Shown piece by piece: positions 7,945 to 16,790 of a DNA stretch of 64,000 nucleotides; positions within the stretch are counted from its first letter, which is position 1; each line of letters begins with the position of its first letter. Origin of the DNA: CAXSEF01 sp964236535 (lineage in GTDB: Bacteria > Pseudomonadota > Alphaproteobacteria > Acetobacterales > Acetobacteraceae); NCBI GenBank assembly GCA_964236535.1, contig CAXSEF010000002.1, positions 62,001 through 126,000 on the forward strand, written 5' to 3'. A program made the translations under genes and the position numbers. The notes beneath the pieces were generated by a model. It did not search any database, had not been told where the DNA came from, and saw nothing but the letters and a program-made list of their open reading frames with translations.

Positions 7945-9000
7945 ATGCGCACCAACAAACTCGGCCGCACCGGCCTGTTCGTCTCCGAGCTCTGCCTCGG
8001 CACCATGACCTTCGGCGGCGGCGAGGGCATGTGGGCCAAGATCGGCGCCCTGCAGCAGACCGACGCCGAGCGCCTGGTCGGCAGCGCGATCGACGCCGGC
8101 ATCAACGTCCTCGACACCGCCGACGTCTACGCCGAGGGCCTGTCCGAGCAGATCACCGGCCAGGCGCTGCGCAACCTGAAAACCCCGCGCGACAGCGTCG
8201 TCGTCGCCACCAAGTCCTTCGGCCCCACCGGCCCCGGCCCGAATGCGCGCGGCAACTCGCGCGCCCACATCATCGAGGCCTGCAAGGCCAGCCTGAAGCG
8301 CCTGCAGATGGACCACGTCGACCTCTACCAGATCCACGGCTTCGACCCCGCCACGCCCATCGAGGAAACCGTCGGCGCCCTGGACACCCTGGTGAAGCAC
8401 GGCCATGTCCGCTACGTCGGCGTATCGAACTGGGCCGCCTGGCAGATCACCAAGGCGCTGGGCATTGCCGAGCGCGCCCATCTCGCCCGCTTCGAGAGCC
8501 TGCAGGCATACTACACCCTGGCCGGCCGCGACCTGGAGCGCGAGATCGTGCCCATGCTGCGCTCCGAGACCGTCGGCCTGCTGGTGTGGAGCCCGCTCGC
8601 CGGCGGCCTGCTCAGCGGCAAGTACACCCGCGACGACGAGGCCTCCGGCGACGGCCGCCGCGCCAGCTCCGACTTCCCGCCTGTCGACCGCGAGCGCGCC
8701 TACGCCTGCATCGACGCCATGCGCCCCCTGGCCGAGGCGCGCGGCGTCTCCGTCGCGCAGATCGCCATCGCCTGGCTGCTGCACCAGCGCGTCGTCAGCA
8801 GCGTCATCATCGGCGCCAAACGCCCCGACCAGCTCGCCGACAACATCGCCGCCACCACGGTCGAGCTGACCGGCCCGGAACTCGACACCCTGGCCGCCGC
8901 CTCCGCCCTGCCGGCCGAATACCCCGGCTGGATGTTCGAGCGCCAGGGCGAGTACCGCCGCAACCAGCTCGCCCAGGCCGCCCGCAGCAACGCCCGCTGA
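7945..9000 (+). CDS. Aldo/keto reductase
   Basis: This 351-residue NADPH-dependent oxidoreductase of the aldo/keto reductase family resembles the potassium-channel beta-subunit/YghZ-like group. The catalytic tetrad is visible: Asp57 (INVLDTAD), Tyr62 (VYAEG), Lys in VVATKSFG and His in LYQIHGFD. The C-terminal cofactor segment SVIIGAKRPDQLADNI is also present. AAGGAG lies a suitable distance upstream of ATG 7945. The physiological substrate is unknown. No obvious operon partner is adjacent; the upstream side is a repeat. Confidence 0.92.
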   Translation: MRTNKLGRTGLFVSELCLGTMTFGGGEGMWAKIGALQQTDAERLVGSAIDAGINVLDTADVYAEGLSEQITGQALRNLKTPRDSVVVATKSFGPTGPGPNARGNSRAHIIEACKASLKRLQMDHVDLYQIHGFDPATPIEETVGALDTLVKHGHVRYVGVSNWAAWQITKALGIAERAHLARFESLQAYYTLAGRDLEREIVPMLRSETVGLLVWSPLAGGLLSGKYTRDDEASGDGRRASSDFPPVDRERAYACIDAMRPLAEARGVSVAQIAIAWLLHQRVVSSVIIGAKRPDQLADNIAATTVELTGPELDTLAAASALPAEYPGWMFERQGEYRRNQLAQAARSNAR

Positions 9001-9460
9001 CCGGCCGCTGTCCCCGGAACAAACCCCGCCCGAATGGTTAATGCCCGGCCAGGTCCCAGCCGGTCGGCATCGACCGCAACCTGCTGAACTTCCCCAAGTC
9101 CTCCCCCAGGCCGCGAAACGTTCCACGAACGCCTGGTTAATGCCGCGCCGATCGCCGCAACACCCGGCCGCCACCCCGCGACAAGCCGTCGCCCCACTCT
9201 CGGCATGGTCGCGACACAAGCACGCCGCGGCTCTGCACCGCGTCTCCGGAGCACCGCGCCGCCTGTCGCCCACGGCCTCCGGCCCCCACCCAGGCACTTC
9301 CGCCGCCACCGCACCGACGCCGGTCACGCGGTTGGTGCTGGGCTTCTGCCGCGCGGACAGGTAGGACGCTCCAGGACCGCGCGCGACGACGCGATCCCAC
9401 GCCCGCCAGGCCGTACCCGCCTGCCCGCATGATCGTCACTGACGGAGCGAACCGGCACAG
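9001..9460. other. Intergenic stretch of 460 bp without a supported gene
   Basis: Open frames here lack protein-like sequence. The only pattern seen is TGGTTAATGCC at 9035-9045 and again at 9134-9144. It presumably holds the promoter of the gene starting at 9461, but no clear boxes were recognised. Confidence 0.5.
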
Positions 9461-11299
9461 ATGTGGCGTCGATCCCTGGCATGGTCCCCGACCATCGCCC
9501 TGACGTGGTTGTGGGGCCTCGGCTTCTTCTACTCCATGCACGTCACCTTCACCTACGGCTGGCCGGGCTTCCTCGCGTTCGCGGTGCCCAACGCCGCTGG
9601 CCTCGCCCTGTTCGGCTGCGGCATCGACCGCTTCGGCCCGCCCGACCTGCAGGCGCGCTTCGACGCCGTCGCCGGCCGCTGCTCCGGCGTGCTGCTCGCC
9701 TACCAGGTGGCCGCCGTCGGCATCACCCTGTTCGCCATCGCCGCCGACTACCTCCACCCGCTTCTCGGCAACCTGGCGCTGCCCACCGTCCTGCTGCTCG
9801 CCGTCACCGCGTCCGCCGTCGGCCACATCGCCCGCGTGCAAGACTTCCGCGCCCTGCATGCCGCCATGCTGGCCGCCGGCCTCGCCCTCGCCGCCACAGC
9901 ACTGGCCACCATGCCCGCCACGCCCACCACCCACCGCGCCGCAGCGTTCGACAGCCGCACCTACGGCCTGCTGCTGCCGGGCCTGGTGGGCTTCCTGCTC
10001 GGCCCCTGGCTCGACCTGCAGCAGTGGCACCGCGCGCTGCGCATGCGCCACGACGGCGTCAGCGTCGCCCGCGCCTACGCCGCCGGCGGCCTGCTGTTCT
10101 TCGCCCTGATCTCGGTCAACGCCGGCTTCGCCACCACGCTGCCCGACGTCGCCACCCTGCAGCGCGGCTTCGACGGCGTGGCCGAGGCCTCCTCCGCCCT
10201 CGCCCGCACCCTGGCCGCCGCCGGCCCCGCGGGCGCGCTGCCCGCCTGGCTGTTCGGCCTGTGGACAGCGATCGCCGTCGCCTCGACCATCGACAGCGCC
10301 TACGCCGCGACCGCCTGGTTCCTCGCCGCCCGCGTCCGCCGCAGCAACAGCCCGATCCTGGCCCTCGTCCCCGCTGGCCTGGTGCAAAGCCCGCTGTGGA
10401 TGCTCGCGGCCAGCCTCGCTTTCGCCGGCGCCGCCTACGGCATGGGTGCCCCGCTGCTCGCGATGATGGCTCCGTTCGCCACCTTCTTCATCGGCTACGC
10501 CGCCTGCCTGCTGCTGCAGATGACGCTGAACACCGGGCCGCACGACCCGATGCTGTGCTTCCTGCTCGGCATCGCCGCCGCCGCCAGCTTCGCCATCGCC
10601 GACTACGCCGCGATCGCCCCGCTGATGGCGGTCTCGCCCCTGCTTCCCCTGCTCGCCGCCGCCCCCCTGCTCGCCCGCCGCAGCGCCGCAGCGCCCGCCG
10701 AGGCCGGCCCGCCAGTCCACGCCCGCGCCATGCCTCCCACCCCGCTCGCCAGCCCGACCGCGGCCGTCGCCCACCCGGCCGATGCCATCGGCCGCGCCCT
10801 CGCCACCGCCGACCCCCAGCGCGAGCCCGCTCGTACCCCCGAGTCCGCTCGGGGCCCCTCAATGGGTTGGTTCGACGGCAACTGGTTCCAGTACGACGTC
10901 ATCCCGACCTACGACGACACCAATTCGGTCGGCAACATCTACTTCGCGAACTACGTCCGCTGGGTCGGCAAGACCCGTGAACTGTTCTTCGCCAGATGCG
11001 TGCCCAACTTCGATCTCAAGACCACCAGCTTCTTCATCCTGACCGCCGAGTTCGCCCACAAGTTCCTGCGCGAGACCCGCGAGTTCGAGGCCATCCTGGT
11101 GCGCATCCGCGTCGGCAAAAACAACCGCAAGTTCGTCACCCTGGAGCACGAGATCCGCGCCGCCGACGGCCTGCTGCTCGGCCGCGGCAGCCAGCAGCTC
11201 ATGTTCATCGACAGCGTCAGCCACCAGCTCATCGACGTGCCCGCCGACATGCTGCGCGGCTTCCTGCCCTACCTGGCGCAGGTCCCGGCGGCCCGCTGA
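9461..11299 (+). CDS. Polytopic membrane protein fused to a hotdog-fold acyl-CoA thioesterase
   Basis: The 612-residue product has two parts. Residues 1 to about 415 form roughly a dozen hydrophobic segments (for example IALTWLWGLGFFYSM, LLLPGLVGFLLGPWLDL, LPLLAAAPLLA). After a Pro/Ala linker (about 415-465), residues 468-612 form a thioesterase-like hotdog domain with YDVIPTYDDTNSVGNIYFANYVRW, where Asp and Asn occupy the usual active-site helix region. The reading frame is uninterrupted. An internal ATG at 10862 could produce the thioesterase alone. A role in moving or hydrolysing acyl-CoA at the membrane is inferred only. Confidence 0.8.
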   Translation: MWRRSLAWSPTIALTWLWGLGFFYSMHVTFTYGWPGFLAFAVPNAAGLALFGCGIDRFGPPDLQARFDAVAGRCSGVLLAYQVAAVGITLFAIAADYLHPLLGNLALPTVLLLAVTASAVGHIARVQDFRALHAAMLAAGLALAATALATMPATPTTHRAAAFDSRTYGLLLPGLVGFLLGPWLDLQQWHRALRMRHDGVSVARAYAAGGLLFFALISVNAGFATTLPDVATLQRGFDGVAEASSALARTLAAAGPAGALPAWLFGLWTAIAVASTIDSAYAATAWFLAARVRRSNSPILALVPAGLVQSPLWMLAASLAFAGAAYGMGAPLLAMMAPFATFFIGYAACLLLQMTLNTGPHDPMLCFLLGIAAAASFAIADYAAIAPLMAVSPLLPLLAAAPLLARRSAAAPAEAGPPVHARAMPPTPLASPTAAVAHPADAIGRALATADPQREPARTPESARGPSMGWFDGNWFQYDVIPTYDDTNSVGNIYFANYVRWVGKTRELFFARCVPNFDLKTTSFFILTAEFAHKFLRETREFEAILVRIRVGKNNRKFVTLEHEIRAADGLLLGRGSQQLMFIDSVSHQLIDVPADMLRGFLPYLAQVPAAR

Positions 11300-11302
11300 A
11301 GA

Positions 11303-11358
11303 CAAGCAAGGCCAGGGCTCTGCCCTGGACCCGCCAGGGGCAGCGCCCCTGGACCGGC
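11303..11358 (+). repeat. Double-hairpin interspersed repeat
   Basis: Forward copy with stems CCAGGGC-TCT-GCCCTGG and CCAGGGGC-AGC-GCCCCTGG, four bases after the upstream stop codon. Confidence 0.92.
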
Positions 11359-11389
11359 ACACGAAAGGCACGCTTACTTCCTCTCGTGT

Positions 11390-11416
11390 GTGGGTCCGGG
11401 CAGAGCCCGGCCTTGC
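11390..11416 (-). repeat. Single hairpin of the interspersed repeat
   Basis: Reverse half-copy CCGGGC-AGA-GCCCGG then CCTTGC, just after the mrp stop. Confidence 0.8.
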
Positions 11417-11420
11417 CCGC

Positions 11421-12623
11421 CTACTGCACCACGATGCGCGGCGCCGAGCTCTCGATCTCGCGCAGCCGCTGCTCGGCCTTCTCCCAGACCCGCGCCGCGA
11501 GCGCGACGTATGCCCGCCCCGCGTCGCTGTCCGGCGCCTGCGCCACCACCGGGGTCCCGGCATCGGCGTTGGTGCGGATCTCCAGCAGCAGCGGCACCTC
11601 GCCGAGGAACTCGACGCCCTGCTTGCGCGCCTCCTCGCGCGCCCCGCCATGGCCGAAGATCTCCGCCCGCGCCCCACACGCCGGGCAGCAGAAGAAGCTC
11701 ATGTTCTCCACGATCCCCAGCACGCTCACCCGCGTCTTCTCGAACATCGCGATCGCCCGCCGCGCGTCGATCAGCGCGATGTCCTGCGGCGTCGACACGA
11801 TCACCGAGCCGGTGATCTCCACCTTCTGCGCCATCGTCAGCTGCGCGTCGCCGGTGCCTGGCGGCATGTCCACCACCAGGATGTCGAGCGCGCCCCAGTC
11901 TACCTGCCCCATCATCTGCTCGAGCGCGCCCATCACCATCGGCCCGCGCCAGATCATTGCCGTCGCCTCGTCGACCAGGAACCCGATCGACATCGCCTTG
12001 AGCCCCCAGGCCTCGATCGGCTGCATCCGCTCGCCGCGCACCTCCGGCTTGCGCGCCTGCCCCAGCATGCGTGGCAGGCTTGGCCCGTAGATGTCGGCAT
12101 CCAGCAGCCCGACCCGCAGCCCCTGCCGCGCCAGCGCCACCGCGAGGTTCACCGCCGTCGTCGACTTGCCCACGCCTCCCTTGCCCGACGCCACCGCCAC
12201 CACCGAGCGCACCCCCGGCATCAGCGACGCCTTCGCTCCGCCGGGCGCGGCCCCGTGCGAATGCCCGTGCGTATGACCGCCACCCCCGCCGGCGCCCGGC
12301 GCACCGGCGCCCGACCCGCCGACGCCCGGCCCCGAAGCGCGCGCCACCGCCCCGTTCGACACCGGCGCTCCGCCCCGATGCGAGGTCAGCACCGCCGACA
12401 CGTTCACCACCCCCCGCTCGCGCGCCAGCAACGCCTCGACCTGCCGCCCGACCGCCTCCATCTCGCGCGCCCGCGCCCGGTCGGTCAGCAGGGTGACCTG
12501 CACCAGCCCGCCCTTGGCCTGCACGCTCTCCACCAGCCCCGCCGCGACGATGTCCGGCCCGCCGCCCGGCGACTGGATCGCGCTCAGCAGGTCGCGCAGT
12601 GCGTCGGTGTCCGGCTCGGCCAT
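11421..12623 (-). CDS. mrp: Mrp/ApbC-family Fe-S cluster carrier ATPase
   Basis: This 400-residue cytosolic P-loop ATPase loads or carries iron-sulfur clusters. An N-terminal DUF59/MIP18-like domain (DALRDLLSAIQSP...GGLVQVTLLTD) is followed by a Gly/His-rich linker with HTHGHSHG. The ATPase core follows, with deviant Walker A ASGKGGVGKST, DADIYGPSLPRMLG, VVDMPPGTGDAQLT and a C-terminal CPAC pair (FFCCPACG) that holds the cluster. ATG at 12623 (MAEPDTDALRD) was chosen because it starts the DUF59 domain; sequence upstream is repeat-derived. The His-rich linker is a possible metal-binding addition. Confidence 0.93.
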   Translation of the reverse strand: MAEPDTDALRDLLSAIQSPGGGPDIVAAGLVESVQAKGGLVQVTLLTDRARAREMEAVGRQVEALLARERGVVNVSAVLTSHRGGAPVSNGAVARASGPGVGGSGAGAPGAGGGGGHTHGHSHGAAPGGAKASLMPGVRSVVAVASGKGGVGKSTTAVNLAVALARQGLRVGLLDADIYGPSLPRMLGQARKPEVRGERMQPIEAWGLKAMSIGFLVDEATAMIWRGPMVMGALEQMMGQVDWGALDILVVDMPPGTGDAQLTMAQKVEITGSVIVSTPQDIALIDARRAIAMFEKTRVSVLGIVENMSFFCCPACGARAEIFGHGGAREEARKQGVEFLGEVPLLLEIRTNADAGTPVVAQAPDSDAGRAYVALAARVWEKAEQRLREIESSAPRIVVQ

Positions 12624-12782
12624 GATGGAATCCTCAACACTAGGGGGTCGCCCGCAGGATATGGCCTGCCGCGTCATCCATGCCAGCGCCGCCACCGGCA
12701 CCGTCTCCAAAGCAAGCCTGTGCAAGCCATCCAAAACCCGCCAAGTCCCCCCGCCCGGCCAGGGCTTTCCCCTCGCCGAACG

Positions 12783-12834
12783 CCGGTCCAGGGGCGGCGC
12801 GCCCCTGGCGGGTCCGGGCAGAGCCCGGCCTTGC
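12783..12834 (-). repeat. Double-hairpin interspersed repeat
   Basis: Reverse copy with stems CCAGGGGCG-GCG-CGCCCCTGG and CCGGGC-AGA-GCCCGG, between mrp and hflK starts. Confidence 0.88.
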
Positions 12835-12931
12835 CTGCTTCCCGCCCGTGCCGCTCCCGCCCTTGACGCCCTCGCCAAGCATGCCAGCTTCGCCCGACCC
12901 GGCCCCCGCCGGCGCGGAGCGCAGGCCCACC

Positions 12932-14344
12932 ATGCCGATCGACGACGGACCCTGGAGCACCGGCACCCCCCCGCCGCCGCGACCGCTGCGACCGCGCGAC
13001 CCGACGCCGGACCGACCCCAGGACCGCCCGCACGATCCCTGGGACCAGTCCGGCCCCGATCGCCGCCCGGAACGCCGCACGGTGCGCCGCCCCGGCATGG
13101 ACGAGTTCGAGCACGCCCGCGACCAGACGCTCGAGGCGCTGCGCCGCCTCCGGCTGTCCCGGCTCGGCGGCGGCGGCCCGCATGATGGCGGCGGCTGGGG
13201 CCCCGGCCTGTCCGGCGGCCGCGGCGCCGCGGCCGCCGCGGCGGCGGTCGGCCTGCTGTGGCTCGCAAGCGGCATCTACCAGGTCCAGCCCGACCAGCAG
13301 GGCGTGGTGCTGCGCTTCGGCGCCTACGACCGCACCACCTACCCGGGCCTGAACTACCACATCCCCTGGCCGGTCGAGACCGTGCTGCTGCCCTCGGTCA
13401 CCGTCGTCAACCGCATCGAGTTCGGCGACGAGGCCACCGGCGACGCCGACACCGAGGGCGGGCCCGACGCCCGCAGCGGCCCCACCGGCTTCCGCGTGCC
13501 GTTCGCGACCGGCCGCTCGCAGCGCACCCCGGCGCCCGCCGCCGAGGGCCAGATGCTCACCGGCGACGAGAACATCATCGACATCAGCTGCGCGGTGTTC
13601 TGGCGCATCAACGACGCCAAGGCCTACCTGTTCAACACCCGCAACCCGGCCGCAACGGTCCGCGCCGCCGCCGAGAGCGTGATGCGCGAAGTGATCGGCC
13701 GCACCGCGATCCAGTCCGCCCTCACCGAGGGCCGCGCCAGCATCGAGACCTCGGTGCTCACCGGCGCGCAGGCGATCCTCGACACCTACGGCAGCGGCGT
13801 GGAGATCACCCAGGTGCAGCTGCAGCGCGTCGATCCCCCGCCCGCGGTGATCGAGAGCTTCCGTGACGTGCAGCGCGCCAACACCGATGCCGAGCGCATG
13901 CGCAACGAGGCCCAGGCCTACGCCCGCGACATCGTGCCCCGCGCCCGCGGCGAGGCCGCCGCCATCACCGCCGCCGCCGACGGCGACCGCCAGGCCTCGA
14001 TCGCCACCGCCACCGGCCAGGCGGAACGCTTCACCAGCGTCGAATCCGCCTATGCGAAGTCGAAGCAGGTCACCCTGCAGCGCCTCTACCTCGAATCGAT
14101 GCAGGACGTGCTGGCCCGCACCCCTACCATCATCGTCGAGGATGGCGTGCGCGGCCTGCTGCCCTTCCTCGGCATCCCCGGCCTCTCCCTGCCGGCCGCC
14201 CCGGCCTCGGGCGCCCGCGCCGCACCGGGCAGCGCCGCCGGCACCCCGCCCGCCAGCGCCCCGCCCGCACCCGCAGCACCCCGCGGACCATCGGCGGCGC
14301 TCGCCCCGCCCGTGCCACCCGACGCACAGGCAGACGCGCAATGA
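12932..14344 (+). CDS. hflK: FtsH protease modulator HflK
   Basis: This 470-residue SPFH/band-7 membrane protein forms the HflKC cage around the FtsH protease. It has a Pro/Arg-rich cytoplasmic N-terminus, one membrane segment (AAAAAAAVGLLWLASGIYQV) and the band-7 domain (PDQQGVVLRFGAYDRTTYPGLNYHIPWPVE). An insertion with DADTEGG lies within the domain. Long helices (AQAYARDIVPRARGEAAAI) and a Pro/Ala-rich tail follow. The ATG at 12932 fits; upstream sequence in frame is repeat-derived. It overlaps hflC by four bases (ATGA), so the two are translationally coupled. Confidence 0.95.
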   Translation: MPIDDGPWSTGTPPPPRPLRPRDPTPDRPQDRPHDPWDQSGPDRRPERRTVRRPGMDEFEHARDQTLEALRRLRLSRLGGGGPHDGGGWGPGLSGGRGAAAAAAAVGLLWLASGIYQVQPDQQGVVLRFGAYDRTTYPGLNYHIPWPVETVLLPSVTVVNRIEFGDEATGDADTEGGPDARSGPTGFRVPFATGRSQRTPAPAAEGQMLTGDENIIDISCAVFWRINDAKAYLFNTRNPAATVRAAAESVMREVIGRTAIQSALTEGRASIETSVLTGAQAILDTYGSGVEITQVQLQRVDPPPAVIESFRDVQRANTDAERMRNEAQAYARDIVPRARGEAAAITAAADGDRQASIATATGQAERFTSVESAYAKSKQVTLQRLYLESMQDVLARTPTIIVEDGVRGLLPFLGIPGLSLPAAPASGARAAPGSAAGTPPASAPPAPAAPRGPSAALAPPVPPDAQADAQ

Positions 14345-15207
14345 CCCGCAGCGCCTGGGTCCCGATCACCGCGATCTTCGTCCTCGTCCTGCTGATCACC
14401 GCCAGCCTGTTCACCGTCCGCCAGACCGAGCAGGCGCTCATCACCCAGTTCGGCCGCCCGGTGCGCGTCATCACCGAGCCCGGCCTGCAGGCGCGCATCC
14501 CGTTCATCCAGACCGTGATCGCCTTCGACCGCCGCCTGCTCGACTACGACACCCCCGGCGAGGAGGTCATCCTCGGCGACCAGCGCCGCCTCATCGTCGA
14601 CAGCTTCACCCGCTACCGCATCACCGACCCGCTGCAGTACTACCAAGCCGTCGGACCCAGCGAGGACGGCATCCACGGCCGCCTCGCCTCGGTAGTCGAG
14701 TCCAGCCTGCGCCGCGTGCTCGGCCGCGAGACCCTGCTCGACGTGCTCTCCGCCCAGCGCGGCCGCATCATGGGCCTGATCCGCACCCAGGTGGACGAGG
14801 AGATGTACGGCTTCGGCGTCCACGTCGAGGACGTCCGCATCCGCCGCGCCGACCTGCCGCCCGAGAACACCGAGGCCATCCTCGGGCGCATGCAGTCCGA
14901 ACGCGAACGCGTCGCCAAGCAGGCCCGCGCCGAAGGCGCCGAAGCCGCCGCCCGCATCCGCGCCGACGCCGACCGCGACCGCACCGTCCTCCTCGCCGAC
15001 GCCCGCGGCACCGCCGACAAGCTGCGCGGCGAAGGCGAGCAGACCGCCTATACCATCTACGCCGACGCCTACGGCCGCGACCCGGTGTTCTTCGGCATCT
15101 GGCGCACGCTCGCCGCCTACCGCTCCGCCTTCGGTCCCAACGACCGCCTCGTGCTCACCCCCGAGGACGGCATCCTCTCGCTGCTCAAGGGCGTGCCGAA
15201 GCCGTAG
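14341..15207 (+). CDS. hflC: FtsH protease modulator HflC
   Basis: HflC is the partner of HflK in the periplasm-facing SPFH complex that regulates FtsH. The 288-residue protein has an N-terminal anchor (VPITAIFVLVLLITASLFTV), the band-7 domain (QTEQALITQFGRPVRVITEPGLQARIPFIQ), the conserved RIRRADLPPENTEAILGRMQSERE segment, coiled-coil helices and the conserved C-terminal region (DPVFFGIWRTLAAYRSAF). Its start lies in the hflK stop as ATGA. A repeat copy follows the stop by a few bases and may act as terminator. Confidence 0.95.
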   Translation: MTRSAWVPITAIFVLVLLITASLFTVRQTEQALITQFGRPVRVITEPGLQARIPFIQTVIAFDRRLLDYDTPGEEVILGDQRRLIVDSFTRYRITDPLQYYQAVGPSEDGIHGRLASVVESSLRRVLGRETLLDVLSAQRGRIMGLIRTQVDEEMYGFGVHVEDVRIRRADLPPENTEAILGRMQSERERVAKQARAEGAEAAARIRADADRDRTVLLADARGTADKLRGEGEQTAYTIYADAYGRDPVFFGIWRTLAAYRSAFGPNDRLVLTPEDGILSLLKGVPKP

Positions 15208-15211
15208 CGCA

Positions 15212-15266
15212 GGCAAGGCCAGAGGCTCTGCCTCTGGACTCCGCTCAAGGCAAGCCTTGAGAATCC
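15212..15266 (+). repeat. Double-hairpin interspersed repeat
   Basis: Forward copy with stems CCAGAGGC-TCT-GCCTCTGG and CTCAAGGC-AA-GCCTTGAG. It lies immediately after hflC and opens an AT-rich island. Confidence 0.92.
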
Positions 15267-15487
15267 ATTTGTTCAAGTAAGAAATCTTACTCCTCAGTAT
15301 CCCTGTTCAGCAGCCGACGCTCAGGAGTGATCTGGATACCATCATATGCGGTAACCCAGGTAGCTATAACAATAATGACCAAAATACTTCAGAAAAACTT
15401 GGTTTCTACAATAGAAATTATGAATTTTTTTAGTATAATTCAATTAGAAATTGACCGGCTTATACCAAGGTACTCTGATTAGAACCG

Positions 15488-16078
15488 GTGCCGTCGGCGA
15501 TATCAATCAGCACTGCGGTCCTGCATGGAGGCGACCAGCACGACACAGTTCACGGTCAGAGGAGACTTGGTATTAGTGTGCTTGGGGGCACTGCCATAAT
15601 TACTCGGATGGTCGCAGACTATAACGGCGCGGTCGCGGCAGAGGCTACCTATGTAAACCCGGTCGGTCCGCAATCGGGCAACGTCGATGCGGGATGGACC
15701 GCCATCATTGAGGGTTCGGCATCATGCTTTGCGGGAGTGGGCGGTGCCGGTGTGAGTGTCTCTCTTCTTTCTTCGATGGTTGCGGCTCCTGTCGCGATCG
15801 TGGCACTAGGCGCCGCCTCCGTAGCAACCTATGACGCATGCTTTACGCCGGCCGCGGTGACACTCACCTCGGATGAGCGAGCGGCAATCAACGACGGGCT
15901 GCAATCAGTTGGCGCTGCGATAAATAGCGTACTAAATCACTTCGGCGCTCTCGCTGGTTCGAATAGCCTGCACGCCGACACGCTGCCCACGACGACGCTG
16001 ACGGACGGGACCTCTGCGGGTGTGATCCAGTCCGCCGCACAAGGCGCGCTGCCAATCAGCAGCAGACGGCCAATCTGA
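15488..16078 (+). CDS. Orphan protein with hydrophobic Gly/Ala-rich core, in an AT-rich island
   Basis: I do not recognise this 196-residue protein. The middle holds a Gly/Ala/Val-rich hydrophobic stretch (ASCFAGVGGAGVSVSLLSSM followed by VAAPVAIVALGAASVATY), with Ser/Thr/Asn-rich sequence after it. The start is uncertain: GTG 15488 is the longest, while GTG 15578 has AGGAGA 12 nt upstream. Its lower GC and the very AT-rich 200 bp upstream set it apart from hflC. A small membrane protein follows. The pair resembles a secreted peptide or toxin with a membrane immunity protein, but that is speculation. Confidence 0.5.
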   Translation: MPSAISISTAVLHGGDQHDTVHGQRRLGISVLGGTAIITRMVADYNGAVAAEATYVNPVGPQSGNVDAGWTAIIEGSASCFAGVGGAGVSVSLLSSMVAAPVAIVALGAASVATYDACFTPAAVTLTSDERAAINDGLQSVGAAINSVLNHFGALAGSNSLHADTLPTTTLTDGTSAGVIQSAAQGALPISSRRPI

Positions 16079-16134
16079 CCGGCACTCCGTTCCATTACAG
16101 TCCGCCAGCCTGAAGGTGAGGGCCATCATGGGGG

Positions 16135-16497
16135 ATGTCCCTCCGCGCCCGTCAGGGCTGGCCGAACCGACTGGACATTCTCGTTCTCGCGTTACTGACT
16201 GCCATGGCCACCATCGCGACTTTCGGCTCAATGCAAGTCAAACTCGTGGCGATGCCACTGAACCTTCTTCTGCTCGTTCCTGTGGCAGTACTCACGCGGG
16301 ATAAAACCGGATCAAGAAAGAGGTTTGCTCTGATCCTGTTCTCTGCCATAGGCGGATGGTTGGCTTGGACGGGCCTCTGCGTCGGCGTGTTGCTGGTCCA
16401 TGGTCCTGATGGCTATCCGCTGGCCTTGGGGCTTTTCAGCGCGGGTACTTGTGTGATTCTCCTTACGATGGTGCGTCTATCGCGTCGCCGCGACTAG
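16135..16497 (+). CDS. Small four-helix membrane protein, unknown function
   Basis: This 120-residue protein is almost entirely membrane-spanning. Four hydrophobic segments are seen: LDILVLALLTAMATIATFG, LVAMPLNLLLLVPVAVL, FALILFSAIGGWLAWTGLCV and YPLALGLFSAGTCVILLTMV. They are separated by short basic loops, and the tail is RLSRRRD. The exact start is uncertain (ATG 16135, with a purine-rich stretch upstream). It lies 56 bp after the preceding orphan on the same strand and shares its lower GC content. No family was recognised. Confidence 0.6.
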   Translation: MSLRARQGWPNRLDILVLALLTAMATIATFGSMQVKLVAMPLNLLLLVPVAVLTRDKTGSRKRFALILFSAIGGWLAWTGLCVGVLLVHGPDGYPLALGLFSAGTCVILLTMVRLSRRRD

Positions 16498-16542
16498 GCA
16501 AGGCTGCGCCCTGCCCACACCCGAAGCGCTGAGCGCTCCGGA
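16497..16542 (+). repeat. Degenerate interspersed repeat
   Basis: Forward copy starting GGCAAGGCTGCGCCCTGCCC, with second stem AGCGCT-GAGCGCT. It closes the AT-rich island. The remaining 250 bp up to degP show no gene. Confidence 0.6.
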
Positions 16543-16790
16543 AACTCCGTCGTTGAGCAAGGCACCTGCTCCGTCCCGGTCTTTGGCTCGACAAGAAGCT
16601 TCGTCGTCGAACGGATGACCGCAAACACCTGGGGCCGAATGCCGGTCACCTTGTGACAGGCGAACCTTCCCTTCTCCCCGCACCCCCACCTTGGGTCCCG
16701 CCGTTCCGCCCCCATCTGCCCGGCAAGCCATGCCGCTTGCTGCCCGCCCGGGCGCGTGGGCAGTATCCAGGCAAACAGGGATCATCCGCC

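Noticed and set aside
9041..9364. Possible small gene between the aldo/keto reductase and the membrane-thioesterase fusion
   Set aside because: Pro/Ala/Arg-rich translation with no start signal or recognisable pattern.
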